Of a DNA stretch of 64,000 nt, positions 1-11,146 are shown piece after piece. The stretch spans positions 95,420,967-95,484,966 of the forward strand of contig CM035432.1 of assembly GCA_020310875.1 (NCBI GenBank). The letters are read 5' to 3'. Every line of letters starts with the position of its first letter. Positions within the stretch are counted from its first letter, which is position 1. The DNA is from Ceratopteris richardii. Its lineage: Eukaryota; Streptophyta; Polypodiopsida; Polypodiales; Pteridaceae. The notes under the pieces were generated by a model. The model did no database searches and was not told the origin of the DNA. It saw only the letters and a program-made list of their open reading frames with translations. Both the position numbers and the translations under genes were made by a program.

Positions 1-993
1 ATCTCAACCCCTAAGCAACGACGAAGCGCGAATGACCTCCACAGGTATCCTTCTTTGACCTCTGCACAACAATAGTGTTCTTACTCAGAGCTTATGCAGA
101 TAACTCCAGTGAGCTTTTGTAGACCTGTAGTAGACACCAAGAGCTTTCCAACAAAACAAATTTTACTTTAAATGGATGCTTACACAAAGAGAAACAATGT
201 CTACAACATGAGCTAGTTGAATGCTCACAATTGCTAGTCAAGCAGAGACCTCACTTCACTCCAGCAAGCTTTTGTCAGAGATAATACAAAGAATGAATCT
301 CAAACTTGGGTCAAATTTAGAACACTCTAATAGCTACCCAATGACACCAAACTCATAGCAAATGGATAAATAGAGAAGGAGAACCAGCCCTTACAACATA
401 GAGAAAAATATTTCCAACAGAGCCTACACACAGAGAGAGATATCAATCACACAACTTCACTAAAATGAATGTTGCTCCCAGATTACTCAAAGAATGCTCG
501 AGAGAATTTGTGAGCATAAAAAAGACTCTAATAGCTATCCAATGAGACAAGAATTACATCAAATGGATACAATATTAGGGAGAACCAATGCTAACAACTC
601 AGGGGTAGAGAGTTGCAACACTCCCTGCGCACACACATAGATATGCCTACTAAAAGAAAACAAACAAGCAAGCAAGGGGCTAGCTTAAGCAAGGGGCTTA
701 ATTATCACAACTCCAGCACTTAGTGCTCACTTTACATGAGCTAAAAATCCAAGAAGATGGCCCAAACGAAGTCGGGATACATGCTCCTTTTATAGTGAGA
801 AGTGTGCCCCTAAAATCTAGGAACTACCTTTCCAAATCAGCCTCATAACTTCGAGGATTTAGTTGAGATGAATTGGGGAGTGGTTGAGTGACTTTTCTTG
901 ATGGAATCTTGTGGCTTTTGGCCTCCTTTGATTGCTCCACATGTCCATAAAAGATTCCCCACGAATTTTTAGCTTGAAGCTTGACTTTTAACA
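1..993 (-). repeat. Copia-1 3' LTR (clipped at window edge)
   Basis: Base 1 aligns with base 5499 of the right LTR and similarity continues to the shared end gacttttaaca. In element orientation the LTR opens with TGTTAAAAGTC. By eye the two LTRs differ at scattered substitutions plus an 18-bp length difference near 670-710, so the insertion is not very recent. Confidence 0.95.
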
Positions 994-1004
994 CTCCCCC
1001 TCAA
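994..1004 (-). other. Copia-1 polypurine tract
   Basis: Read on the minus strand this is TTGAGGGGGAG, directly abutting the 3' LTR. It is the expected primer site for plus-strand DNA synthesis and fixes the LTR boundary and orientation. Confidence 0.85.
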
Positions 1005-1021
1005 GCTTCAATTCTTCATCC

Positions 1022-2594
1022 TCATCCAAGCTCCTTCATGTTGTTGCTTTGCTTGAATTTTGAAATCTTCATTCCATCCAAAGCCTTTGTAAACATGTCG
1101 GCAACTTGGTCCTTGGTACCAATATGATGTACTGAAACTTCCTTCGATATCACCTTTTCCCTTATGAAGTGATAGTGCACTTCAATATGCTTGGTTCTAG
1201 CATGATAGACAGGATTCGATGCTAGATGAATGCTACTCATATTATCACAAAAAATTGGATATGTGTCAACCTGCAAATTAAGCTCCATAAATAACTTCTT
1301 AAGCCACAGTAGCTCACATGTGACTTGAGCCAAAGCTCTATACTCAGCCTCGGTGGAAGATAATGCCACCGTGGGTTGCTTCTTTGAAATCCATGAGATG
1401 ATCTTGCTACCTAGCATGACTAGGTAACCACTTGTACTTCTTCTATCCTCCTTGGAACCGGCCCAATCCGCATCAGAATAAGCTTTGACCTGCATATCAT
1501 CATCAAATGAATAGAACAATCCTTCATTTATAGTGGCCTTGAGATATCGTAACATTCTTCTTGCAGCTTGCAGGTGTGTAGGCCTTGGACTATGCATAAA
1601 TTGTGATAACACTCCAACTCCATATGCTATGTCAGGCCTAGTTATTGTGGCATAATTGAAAGAGCCTACAATAGAGCGATAAAAAGTTACATCCTCTAAT
1701 GGCTCTCCATCAATGGAGCTTAGCTTTACATTAACTTCCATGGGATTTGAAATAGGCTTGCAATGTAGCATCCCAAACCTCTCAAGTAGGTCTAGAATAT
1801 ACTTCCTTTGTATGAGCATAATACCTTCTTCTTTGTATACAACTTCAAAAGCCAAGAAAATACCTAAGATCTCCAAGATCAGATATCCTAAACTCCTTCC
1901 CAAGCTTTGCCTTGATCTCCTCAGTGCCCTTTGTATCATTACCTGTAATGATAAGATCATCTACATACACACACATGTAGACTACAAGTTCTCCTCTTTG
2001 TTTGATGAAGAGAGATGGATCCGCCTTGCATTGACTGTAACCACATTTGATCAAATAGTCCACCAATCTTTGGTTCCAAGCCCTTGGAGCTTGCTTTAGG
2101 CCATAAAGTGCCTTCTTCAAGCTACAAACATGATGTGGAAACTCTTTATGAACAAAACCTAGTGGTTGCTCCATGTATACCTCTTCTTCCAAGTCTCCAT
2201 TGAGAAAGGCATTCTTGATATCCAATTGGAAAAGCTTCCATCCTTTCCTAGCAGCCATTGCAATGAGTGTCCTAATGGTGCTCATCTTTGCCACGGGGCT
2301 GAATGTCCCTTCAAAGTCCACTCCATAGGTTTGTGCAAAACCCTTGGCCACCAATCTTGCTTTGAACCTAGAAATAGATCCATTTGAATTCCTCTTTACT
2401 TTATACACCCACTTATTACCTATTACCTTCATGTTCTCGTTCTTGGGCACTAGAGTCCATGTTTGATTTTCCTCAAGTGCATCGATCTCTTCTTGCATTT
2501 CCTCTTTCCATTCGGTGTACCTGCTTGCATCTTCATAGCAATCGGGCTCATGATCTTCTGCTACTTTGTTCATATATGCATAATGTGTTGCCAT
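1022..2594 (-). pseudogene. Copia-1 reverse transcriptase and RNase H (frameshifted)
   Basis: The C-terminal part of the copia polyprotein copies the RNA genome into DNA and degrades the RNA strand. The RT half (2594 to about 1845) has the copia entry motif around NKWVYKVK, the KARLVAKGF segment and the catalytic YVDDLIITG near 1955-1970. The RNase H half (about 1960 to 1022) has AYSDADWAGS, the SSTEAEYRAL segment and the terminal ADMFTKAL typical of plant copia elements. The halves are in different frames and overlap at 1845-1960, so a frameshift lies just after the YVDD box. The stop is about 30 bp from the polypurine tract, the usual compact arrangement. The family assignment is certain; activity is excluded by the frameshift. 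Confidence 0.93.
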
Positions 2595-2714
2595 GTATGA
2601 ATCATAAGTAAACCTTTGAGTTGGATACTTAACTCTAGAAGACTTCCTTTCTTCACCTTTTGGAGGAATAAACCTCCTTTGCCTTGGGAATTTGATCTCT
2701 TTCTTTGACGTGGC

Positions 2715-3911
2715 TTATTTCTCCATCATGTGTCCTTCATCATCTTTAACTTCATTACCTTCTTCATCCAACTCCACCAATGTTGCTTTGCCTTTGTTGA
2801 TTGATTGTGCTTCATAGCTTGATGAAGATCTCCCCCTCCATGGTGAGTTCATGCTTGAACTATCTTCATTGATGGAACACCTTGGGCCGCTTAGCTCTAG
2901 GTCGATTTGTTCTTCATCATGTCCATGCTTTTCTTCTTCATAGTCCTGCATACAATCATACTTCTTATACCAAGGGAGTAGCTCATCAAATGCTACATCC
3001 CTTGATATCCTCAAGTCCTTTGTGTTTAGGTTGAAGCACCTGTAACCTTTATGATCATTTGAATATCCTAGAAACACACACTTTTCTGCCTTTGGTTGTA
3101 GCTTGTGCCTCAATTCACTTGGCACATGTACATAACAAGTACATCCAAATATATTCAAGTGGGAAAGATCAGGTTTCTTACCATAATAGGCTTGATATGG
3201 TGTCAAGCCATGGATCCGTGAGGTAGGAGCCCTATTCATAAGATACATGGCGGTATTTGCTGCATCACTCCAAAACATGTTAGGTACATTCATCTCATTA
3301 AGCATTGCTCTAGCGATCTCGGCAATGTATCTATTCTTTCTCTCTGCTACTCCATTTTGTTGGGGTGTGTGCCTGCATGTTACTTGCCTCTTGATGCCTT
3401 GATCCATTAAAAAATCAGAAACCTCATTGGAGAAATATTCTCCCCCTCCATCGGACCTTGGCTTCTTGATATATGTACCTGTTTCCTTTTCTACCATTGC
3501 CTTGACTTTGAAATATGTAAACACATCTGATTTGTTTTTGATGAAATAAACCCAAACCATCCTTGTGCAATCATCTATAAAAGTGACAAAGTACTTGTTA
3601 CCTCCAATGGATTGCTCTTTGGTTGGCCCCCACACATCTGTATGTATCAACTCCAATGGATGTTGGCTTATGTAGCCACTCTTCTTGAATGGAAGTCTCG
3701 TTTGCTTCCCTAGTTGACAAGATTCGCATAAATGCTTCATACCTTGTCCTTGGAAGTTGGGAAGACCTTCAACCAGCCTCTTGAATAGCATTTCCTTCAT
3801 TCTTTGTATGTTGATGTGACCTATCCTCTTGTGCCACAAGTCCAACTCCGAAATCCTCTTGTTTCCATATGTGAAGTAGACATGTTGAGTGGAATGAGAA
3901 TTTACCTCCAA
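2715..3911 (-). CDS. Copia-1 GAG-pre-integrase and integrase segment
   Basis: This open stretch of about 398 codons inserts the cDNA into the host chromosome. The N-terminal zinc-binding HHCC module is visible (DLWHKRIGHIN, then CESCQLGKQ). It is followed by the catalytic D-D-E core: HTDVWGP, then RSDGGGEYFS, then QQNGVAERKN. The stretch ends in the variable linker before RT. It overlaps the protease frame by 10 bp at 3902-3911 in a different frame, so a frameshift separates them; another frame break lies between 2715 and 2594 before RT. This is the longest intact piece of this element. It is part of a polyprotein, so no real start codon is expected here. Confidence 0.92.
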   Translation of the reverse strand: MEVNSHSTQHVYFTYGNKRISELDLWHKRIGHINIQRMKEMLFKRLVEGLPNFQGQGMKHLCESCQLGKQTRLPFKKSGYISQHPLELIHTDVWGPTKEQSIGGNKYFVTFIDDCTRMVWVYFIKNKSDVFTYFKVKAMVEKETGTYIKKPRSDGGGEYFSNEVSDFLMDQGIKRQVTCRHTPQQNGVAERKNRYIAEIARAMLNEMNVPNMFWSDAANTAMYLMNRAPTSRIHGLTPYQAYYGKKPDLSHLNIFGCTCYVHVPSELRHKLQPKAEKCVFLGYSNDHKGYRCFNLNTKDLRISRDVAFDELLPWYKKYDCMQDYEEEKHGHDEEQIDLELSGPRCSINEDSSSMNSPWRGRSSSSYEAQSINKGKATLVELDEEGNEVKDDEGHMMEK

Positions 3912-4294
3912 AGTGAGAGTCTCCCTTGCTTCTTTCCTCTTGCTATGACCTTGTAACCTTGCTTAGGGTTCTCCACAAAGCATCCACCTTTGTTGAACCT
4001 TACTTGATAGCCTCTTTCAACCATTTGCCCAACGGACACCAAGTTCTTTGTGATGGTAGGTACATGCAAGACATCCTTGAGACATCTTCCTTCCTCCTTG
4101 TCATCCAAAGCTACATCTCCAACATGGGAAATCTCATGGGCTGTATCATCACCTGTTTCTACATGTCCTTTACCTTTGGGAACATGTAGATTAGTAAACC
4201 AAGAAGAATTGCAACTCATATGGTTGCTACATCCACTATCAATATACCAAGTGTTATCTACTTTGGTTGAATTCCCATTCATGTGCATCATCAA
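3902..4294 (-). CDS. Copia-1 aspartic protease segment
   Basis: The retroviral-type protease matures the Gag-Pol polyprotein. The active-site context WYIDSGCSNHM is near residues 16-26 of this stretch (D-S-G triad, followed by the NHM that is characteristic of copia proteases). A second conserved block, KDVLHVPTITKNLVSVGQ, follows about 65 residues later. The open frame stops shortly after RLSLWR, where the frame shifts into the GAG-pre-integrase segment. Upstream it is separated from gag by a stop near 4329 and a frameshift. Confidence 0.88.
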   Translation of the reverse strand: MMMHMNGNSTKVDNTWYIDSGCSNHMSCNSSWFTNLHVPKGKGHVETGDDTAHEISHVGDVALDDKEEGRCLKDVLHVPTITKNLVSVGQMVERGYQVRFNKGGCFVENPKQGYKVIARGKKQGRLSLWR

Positions 4295-4328
4295 GAGATT
4301 GTCATTTTCTGAACTTGTAGAAGCATAA

Positions 4329-5228
4329 TTACCTTGGCCTTTGTATTATAGCTCCTTTGGTTTCCTCCTTGGTAGCAATCTCTAGCATAGTGGCCAAACT
4401 TGCCACATATGTAACATCCTTCGCCATCTTGATTCCTGTTTTGTTGTGTCGTCCTCCTCTTCCTCTTGTTCTTCCTCTCCCTCTTTGTGATGAGGTGCCT
4501 TGGTCATGTCCTTGATTGCTTGAGTGGCCTTGCCTTCCTCCAAACCTTCCTTTGCCCCTTCCTTGTCCTCGTCTTCCTTTGCCCCTTTGATTACCTGCAT
4601 AGAAAACTTGTGCATCCTTGCTTTTAGTTGAACTTCCACCTATGTTCATTTCTTCGGTGACCATGAGAGCAAACAATTGCTCAAAATCGGGAAGATTATC
4701 CCTTACATATACTGAAGTGGTAAAGGGTTTCCACTTCTCATCATCTCTCAAACCATTGAGAGTATAAGCCACAAGATCGTCATCGTCTACGTGGCTTCCA
4801 ATGGATCCCAATGCATCTGATAACTCCTAGACCTTAAGTATGTAGTCATTTATGCTACTCCGTGAGCTCTTCCTAAGCTTGTTGAGCTCATTCTTGAGTT
4901 GGATCTTCCTTGCTTTGGTGCTTGTTGAATAAAGCCTTTCAAGTGTCTCCCATACCTTCATGCTTGAATCCACGTCTTGGATATGGCCGATCATGCTATT
5001 GCTAATGTGTTGGGAAAGGATAAAGATAACCCTCTCGTCTCTTTCATTCCATTCCCTAAAGGCCCTTCTCTGGTCATTGATTGGATTCTCATCCAACCTA
5101 GGTCTTGGTTCACTTCCACTAATCAACCCTCAAAGGCCCTTGCCCATAAGATAGTTGGAGACCCTAAATCTCCGTGGTTGATAGTTCCCTTTGTCTAGCT
5201 TTTCAATTTGAGTGTTGAAGTCTCCCAT
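4329..5228 (-). pseudogene. Copia-1 gag (nucleocapsid), interrupted
   Basis: Gag forms the virus-like particle and binds element RNA. I place the start at the ATG at 5226-5228, because MGDFN begins a gag-like segment (LDKGNYQPRRFRVSNYLMGKGL). An in-frame TGA follows where relatives have tryptophan (GKGxW). The main body (SMIGHIQDVDSSMKVWETL, ARKIQLKNELNKL) runs to a TAG at 4827, then continues in an RGRG-rich tail. A CCHC zinc knuckle, CYICGKFGHYARDC, is encoded at 4375-4416, but in a frame different from the preceding tail, so at least one frameshift is present. At least three lesions in 300 codons make this a pseudogene. Confidence 0.88.
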
Positions 5229-5472
5229 ATCTAGTCTTTGATACTTGACCTAGCCCTTGGCTAATGCTCCAATGTGTGTAAAATGAAAATGAGGCTCTGA
5301 GGCTACCTCAATCCAAAGCTTTCCTTAGATGGACACCTTGTGCTCTTGAAACTTTGAGTAGAATAGCTCCCCCTTGATGTGAGCTACCTCCAAGAAATGT
5401 TGATGCAAATCTTCAACCACAAACTCCAAGAGGTCTTCTTGTTTGTATGTGATGCCTCCAAGATGCCCAAAT

Positions 5473-5484
5473 GCTCTGATACCA
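5473..5484 (-). other. Copia-1 primer-binding site (tRNA-iMet type)
   Basis: On the minus strand the sequence TGGTATCAGAGC begins one base after the 5' LTR end. It is the standard complement of the 3' end of plant initiator-Met tRNA and is used to prime minus-strand DNA synthesis. Confidence 0.95.
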
Positions 5485-5485
5485 T

Positions 5486-6473
5486 TGATGGGGAAAGTAT
5501 CTCAACCCCTAAGCAACGACGAAGCGCGAATGACCTCCACAGGTATCCTTCTTTGACCTCTGCACAACAATAGTGTTCTTACTCAGAGCTTATGCAGATA
5601 ACTCCAGTGAGCTTTTGTAGACCTGTAGTAGACACCAAGAGCTTTCCAACAAAACAAATTTTACTTTAAATGGATGCTTACACAAAGGGAAACAATGTCT
5701 ACAACATGAGCTAGTTGAATGCTCACAATTGCTAGTCAAGCAGAGACCTCACTTCACTCCAGCAAGCTTTTGTCAGAGATAATACAAAGAATGAATCTCA
5801 AACTTGGGTCAAATTTAGAACACTCTAATAGCTACCCAATGACACCAAACTCATAGCAAATGGATAAATAGAGAAGGAGAACCAGCCCTTACAACATAGA
5901 GAAAAATATTTCCAACAGAGCCTACACACAGAGAGAGATATCAATCACACAACTTCACCAAAATGAATGTTGCTCCCAGATTACTCAGAGAATCCTCCAC
6001 AAAATTTGTGAGCATAAAATAGACTCTAATAGTTATCCAAGGAGACAAGAATTACATCAAATGGATACAATATGAGGGAGAACCAATGATAACAACTCAG
6101 GGGTAGAGAGTTGCAACACTGCCTGCGCACACACATAGATATGCCTACTAAAAGAAAAAAACAAGCAAGCAAAGGGCTTGCTTATCACAACTCCAGCACT
6201 TAGTGCTCACTTTACATGAGCTAAAACTCCAAGAAGATGGCCCAAAAGAAGTTGGGATACATGCTCCTTTCATAGTGAGAAGTGTGCCCCTAAAATCTAG
6301 GAACTACCTTTCCAAATCAGCCTCCTAACTTGGAGGATTTAGTTGAGATGAATTGGGGAGTGGTTGAGTGACTTTTCTTGATGGAATATTGTGGCTTTTG
6401 GCTTCCTTTGATTGCTCCACATGTCCATAAAAGATTCCCCACGAATTTTTAGCTTGAAGATTGACTTTTAACA
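5486..6473 (-). repeat. Copia-1 5' LTR
   Basis: This 988-bp repeat has TG...CA ends in element orientation and matches 1-993. It would carry the promoter for the element. Its boundary with flanking DNA at 6473/6474 is confirmed because the second copy of the block (from about 39506) has the flanking sequence without this element. Confidence 0.95.
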
Positions 6474-6489
6474 AGAAGGAGATGTCATA

Positions 6490-7035
6490 ATGTCATGTAG
6501 ATGTAGTAAGAATGGATCAAGAACCTGGAATGAGGATTGGACACTCATTCATGATGCTATAACAAGATATGTTAAGAAGCAGCAAACGATTGAGAAAATT
6601 CTAGATGATTCGATAGTCAATCTTCATATAGATGAAAATGGTATTGATACTCCAAGTATTTTAGCACCCATGGATAATGTGCAAGCTCGTAAAGTTTTAG
6701 AGACACCATTTGGGCATGAAGAAGATATGCATGGGCTTGACATACATGCTGATGATGACAGCTATCAAGAAGATTCTAAAAGTGTGATCGATATGACCTC
6801 TAAAGTTACAAGGTGCCAAGAGCCTATAGACTTCCTTACAATGATCACATCTTTAAGTTCCATATGTGCACAAAGCCCAAAGATGGCAAGATCAAAGGAG
6901 CAAGTGGAAGCTAATCAAAATCAAACCAAACTAAACCAAGAACAAAACAAACAAGCCACAAACATAAAATCAAACAAAAAACAACAAAAACCAACACGAA
7001 ATCAAGATGTTGCTTCCCCTACTCTGATAAAATCA
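6490..7035 (+). pseudogene. Gypsy-D gag C-terminal region (fragment)
   Basis: The open frame runs from MSCRCSKNGSRTWNEDW through an acidic middle to a Gln/Asn/Lys-rich tail. It is nearly identical to 39521-40066, where it lies downstream of a better-preserved gag core. The opening block, a Cys-containing motif then SKNGSRTW..DW..I.DAI.RYV, resembles the tail of gag in some Ty3/gypsy elements, where a degenerate zinc knuckle precedes a W-rich segment; that assignment is inference. The left side is cut by Copia-1 and the right side by the Copia-B LTR at 7036. Confidence 0.5.
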
Positions 7036-7257
7036 TGTTGGAGTTAGGCATTTGCAGAAGCACACAAACAACACAATGAAGAAGAAGAAGATTAGAGCAC
7101 AACACACAATGATGAATGTATTAATGTAGAAAGATAAGTAGCCCATTAGGGAAATAGGTGTATATACAAGCCAGGGCAAAAAATATCCTAAAAAGGGAAA
7201 AGAGTGCACGGGCGGTCCTAGTGTGCTCACACACATCACTACCAAAATATATCAACG
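7036..7257 (-). repeat. Copia-B 3' LTR (block 1)
   Basis: This roughly 222-bp repeat starts TGTTGGAGTTAG and ends near atatcaacg (normally atatcaaca). It matches LTRs at 30035, 34615, 40067, 58193 and 58951, and partly at 35749. The purine-rich GAAGAAGAAG segment and the tract of C residues on its right (PPT on the minus strand) fix the orientation. Confidence 0.88.
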
Positions 7258-8730
7258 AATCCCCCATGGGAGTGATGCGGTGAACAAGGAGCTAGCCCTC
7301 ATGTATAAGGAAGAGCCAAGCTATATGGAATCAATCCACAAAAGGAAGTAAGCCTAAAGCTTTGCGGAAAGCTTGAAACTTCTCCCTGGGCAAAGCCTTC
7401 GTGAAAAGGTCTTCAATGTTCTCTTCGGTGGGCATATATGCCAAGTTGATCTCTCTAGCAGAGAGCCTCTCCTTGACATAATGATAATGCATCTAGATGT
7501 GCTTAGTGCGAGCATGGAACACAGGGTTCCTTGCAACTACCAATGTGTGCTAGCCGTCAGTGAAAATGGTGGTGGAAAAAGACAAACCAACAACCAAATC
7601 AGCCATAAGGTGTCTCACCCACACACACACACTCAAAAGTTGAAATGAAAGTTGCCCTATACTTTGCCTCACAACTAGATGTGGCCATAGTAGGCTACCT
7701 CTTGCTCAACCAAGATATACATGAGCTACCAAGCATGAAGCAAAAGCCACTAGTAGGCACATGAGTGTCCTAGCAACCAACCCAATCACTGTTAGAAAAA
7801 TAATGCAAATTTGGCAGTAGTGGTCCCCCTTGGGATAAAACAATCCAAGTAGCTGGGTACCACTCAAGTAGCGAAAGATGTGCTTAACCGCCTGCCAATG
7901 CTTGACAACTGGGCAATGCATAAACGTGATTATATGTGAGACACCAAACTAAATATCTTGCTGTTTAATGCATAAATAAATCAAGCATCCAACGGCCTAC
8001 GGATAGAGAACAACATCAAATTCATCTCGAACATCATGAATACTCAATCATAAAGCTGTCTCCATAGGAGTGGCAATAGGCTCACAATCTTCAAGACCAG
8101 AATGCTGCAATAATGTTTCAATATATTTCGTTTGACACAAAGTTATTCCACCATCAATTTGCATGAAATGAATGCCCAAATAATGATGCAGATGCCCATC
8201 TACTTTTCCATCTCAACTGTTCCATCAGGTTTACGCTTCATCTTGTATACCCAGTTAGTGCCAATGGCCTCCTTGCGAGGAGGCAATTCAGATAAAGACA
8301 ATATACCATTTTTCATGATATCATCATATTGAGATTGCATTACAGCCATCCAATGTTCAGAATTTTGTGCTTCATCAAATGAAACATGTTCAGTCTCATC
8401 ATAGAGACTAGAGGTAGCCATATGATAGCAATCTGATGCAAAAGAGGCATTATGAGAGCCTAAATGAGTATGGTATGAGAGAAGTGCATCTAATTTGCTA
8501 TCACACAAAGTCTGCACCAGTCATTTTGGAATAGTCTTTCCCTCCTCAATATGAGCTCTCTCATCAATAAGCGCATCATGTAAATCTGCATAAAAAATGG
8601 AATGATCTACATCATCACTCAAGACCTGGAAAGGCTAAGAAGTTGCCTCATTAGGACTAGTACTAGACTATCCAGCTATAAAAAGAGGCAGGAAAGTATC
8701 ATATATGTCTTTCGAGCTAATAAATATCTC
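7258..8730 (-). pseudogene. Copia-B RNase H and RT fragment (block 1)
   Basis: Minus-strand remnants of RNase H (about 7354-7921) are followed by the RT N-terminal region (8200-8517, with GTNWVYKMKRKPDG). Compared with block 2 (40297-42240), about 0.5 kb is missing near 8200: sequence corresponding to 41240 is joined directly to sequence corresponding to 41720. The YVDD catalytic box is therefore deleted. Many stops and frameshifts are present. The right end is cut by Copia-2 at 8735, and the same Copia-B sequence resumes at 14062. Confidence 0.85.
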
Positions 8731-8735
8731 CTTTG

Positions 8736-9111
8736 TGTCACAAGGAAGGAGATAAGGAAGAGAGCTCACACACACACTCTCACTCTCAAGGAGAAGCACA
8801 CACACAGATTGAGGCAAGGAAGAATGATCTTCTTCTTCTTCTATTACATAAAAGGAATGTACAAGAATGACCTAAAAACAAGAATACAACCAGTGCAATA
8901 TATAAAGACCAGTACATAAGGAAAAACCTAATGTCCGCGAATGAGTGATCTGGCAAGAAACAAATGTGCCATCACTCTCGGTAGATAAATCTAATAAAGC
9001 TCAATGAAGTATCCCTGACATATACCGGTGTGACCACTATACATGTCAGAGAAACGAAAAACTGGTACGTGTCATCTTGGATCATCACATGTTGAGCTTG
9101 ATATCTCAAAA
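8736..9111 (-). repeat. Copia-2 3' LTR
   Basis: This 376-bp repeat begins tgtcacaagg on the plus strand. Its inner end reads ctcaaaa where the other copy has ctcaaca, so the terminal dinucleotide has mutated. It is followed immediately by ctccccctc, the polypurine tract in minus orientation (9112-9120). Confidence 0.95.
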
Positions 9112-10331
9112 CTCCCCCTCAAGCTCAATGCCATATCTTGTAATCCAAGCATCTTCCGAAACTTCTTCAACTTCTCAGCTCCAAGTGCTTTGGTGAAAAT
9201 ATCAACAATCTGCTCATCTGTTCTCACATAAACAAGATCAATATCACCTGCTAATACCTTCTCTCTGATGAAGTGATAATGTACCTCGATATGCTTTGTT
9301 CTAGCATGGAAAACATGGTTCCGTGCTAACTGTATACTGCTAAGATTATCACAATAGATAGTGATAGGCTTTTGCACTTCCACACCTAAATCTGCAAGTA
9401 ACATCTCCAGCCATGATGCCTCACATGCTGCCATTGCAGCACCTCTATACTCAGCCTCTGTATTCGACAAAGCAACAGTGGGTTGCTTCTTACTGCTCCA
9501 TGTAATAGCTGCACCTCCAAGTGAGAAAAGAAAGCCACTAGTAGATCTTCTATCTGGAGTACTACCAGCCCAATCTGCATCGGTGTATCCATGAACCTGC
9601 AAATCTACACCAGCTTCATAAAACAATGCATAATCCAAAGTAGCACTCATATAACGTAGAGTGCGCCTCAGAGCATCCAAATGTGGCTTCCTGGGAACCT
9701 GCATAAACTAACTTTCCAGTCCAACAGTGTAGCTTAAATCAGGCCTTGTAATTGTAAGATATATAAGACTTCCCACAATTTTCCTATACATAGTAGCATT
9801 TTCCAATGCTTCACCTGATGTAGTATCCAATTTCAAATTCTGATCTAAAGGCATAGAAATTGGCTTACAATCAGCCATACCATACTTTTGTAGCATATTC
9901 AAGGCATATTGCCTTTGCGACATCCATATACCTGTTTCTGTATGTATAAACTCAATGCCCAAGAAATAACGCAGCACACCAAGATCTTTCATGTCAAATT
10001 CCTGGATAAGAAGTTTCTTTACCTCTTTGATGCTTTCTTCATTATCACCACCTACAATGAGATCATCAACATAAATAGCCACAATAGTGATGCCATCATC
10101 AGCCTTCCTTGCATATAGTGAGTGATCTGCAGCACAGATAGAAAACCCAATGCTGGTTAAGTAATCAACAATCCTTGCATGCCATGCATGAGGAGCCTGC
10201 TTCAGCCCATACAAAGCCTTTTGCAACTTGCAAACATATTCTGGATGCTTTGAATCTTCATATCCTTGTGGCTGGTCCATATATACTTCTTCCTGTAACT
10301 CAATATGTAGGAAAGCATTCTTCACATCCAT
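9072..10331 (-). pseudogene. Copia-2 reverse transcriptase and RNase H
   Basis: RT occupies 10331-9708 with [34 protein letters not shown] and the catalytic [11 protein letters not shown] near 10061-10078. RNase H occupies 9704-9072 with GYTDADWAGSTPDRRSTSG, SNTEAEYRGAA and the terminal VDIFTKALGAEKL. A single in-frame stop near 9708 separates them (tyrosine-leucine context, then stop, then FMQVPRKPH). The reading frame ends inside the LTR, about 40 bp past its edge. All catalytic motifs are preserved apart from that stop. A frameshift near 10322-10331 separates this part from the upstream RT segment. Confidence 0.93.
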
Positions 10332-11146
10332 CCTTTTGCTGTAGCTAATGCAACAAGTGTTCTCACAGTAGACATTTTAGCTACAGGGCTGAATGTTTCC
10401 TCATAATCAATGCCATATATCTGTGCATAACCTTTAGCTACCAATCGTGCTTTATACCTGCTTATGCTACCATCAGCATTATGCTTTACCTTGTAAACCC
10501 ATTTGCAGCCTATGGATTTCTTTCCTTGCGGCAATGGAACCAGCTTCCATGTATCATTTCCATAAAGTGCAGCCATCTCCTCATTCATAGCTTTTTCCCT
10601 ATCTGCATTACCAATTGCATCTTCAAAACAAGAAGGTTCAACATCTTGTATTACCTTTGTCATGTAGGCACAATGGCGAGCCATGTAACTATCATATGTC
10701 AATCGTTGCACTGAATTACACATCCTCCCAGATCTTCTTGGTCCTGGGTCACTTCTTCTTGTATCATATGCATGTGCCCTTCTTACTCCTGGAGTCTTCA
10801 CAGAGGGCAATCCAAGTTCCTCATCAAGACTCTTTTCTGAACCGCTTGAATCTCCATCAACATCTTCAAAACCTGCACCTATTTTACTACAAGTAGAAAG
10901 CTTTTCTTTACCTTTCTTGGATGTATTTGATGAATTTGCTGGATTGAAATTTCCACGCAATCTTCCACTCCATGGATTTGAGTTGGAACTATTGCTTCGT
11001 GATGCATCTGGTCCACTCAAAACTTGAGATTCTGCACTAGATTTTTCAGCATTTTCTTTGTCATTTGGTTCAAGATTCAGTCCTTCTTTGGCATCTGCAT
11101 AGAAGCTTGACATTTCATCAAATACCACATCTCTGCTCACCTTCAC
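10322..11146 (-). pseudogene. Copia-2 integrase C-terminus, linker and RT N-terminus
   Basis: The frame begins KVSRDVVFDEM, the conserved end of the copia integrase module. It passes through a Ser/Asn-rich low-complexity linker, then enters RT with GCKWVYKVKHNADGSI, RYKARLVAKGYAQ and the [14 protein letters not shown] block. An in-frame TAG at about 11147 separates it from the integrase core and a frameshift near 10322 separates it from the rest of RT. Both lesions look like single-base events in an otherwise collinear polyprotein. Confidence 0.88.

Larger units (their letters stand above)
1..6473 (-). mobile_element. Copia-1: Ty1/copia LTR retrotransposon, nearly full length
   Basis: Two long direct repeats (1-993 and 5486-6473) flank a minus-strand gag-protease-integrase-RT-RNase H region, which is the Ty1/copia domain order. 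A primer-binding site matching initiator-Met tRNA lies next to the right LTR and a polypurine tract next to the left one, so transcription runs right to left. About 13 bp of the left LTR fall outside the window by comparison with the right copy, so the left target-site duplication cannot be seen. The first five bases after the element are agaag. It interrupts a Gypsy-D gag: the sequence from 6474 on matches the second block from about 39506. The coding region has several nonsense and frameshift lesions, so this copy is not autonomous. Confidence 0.95.
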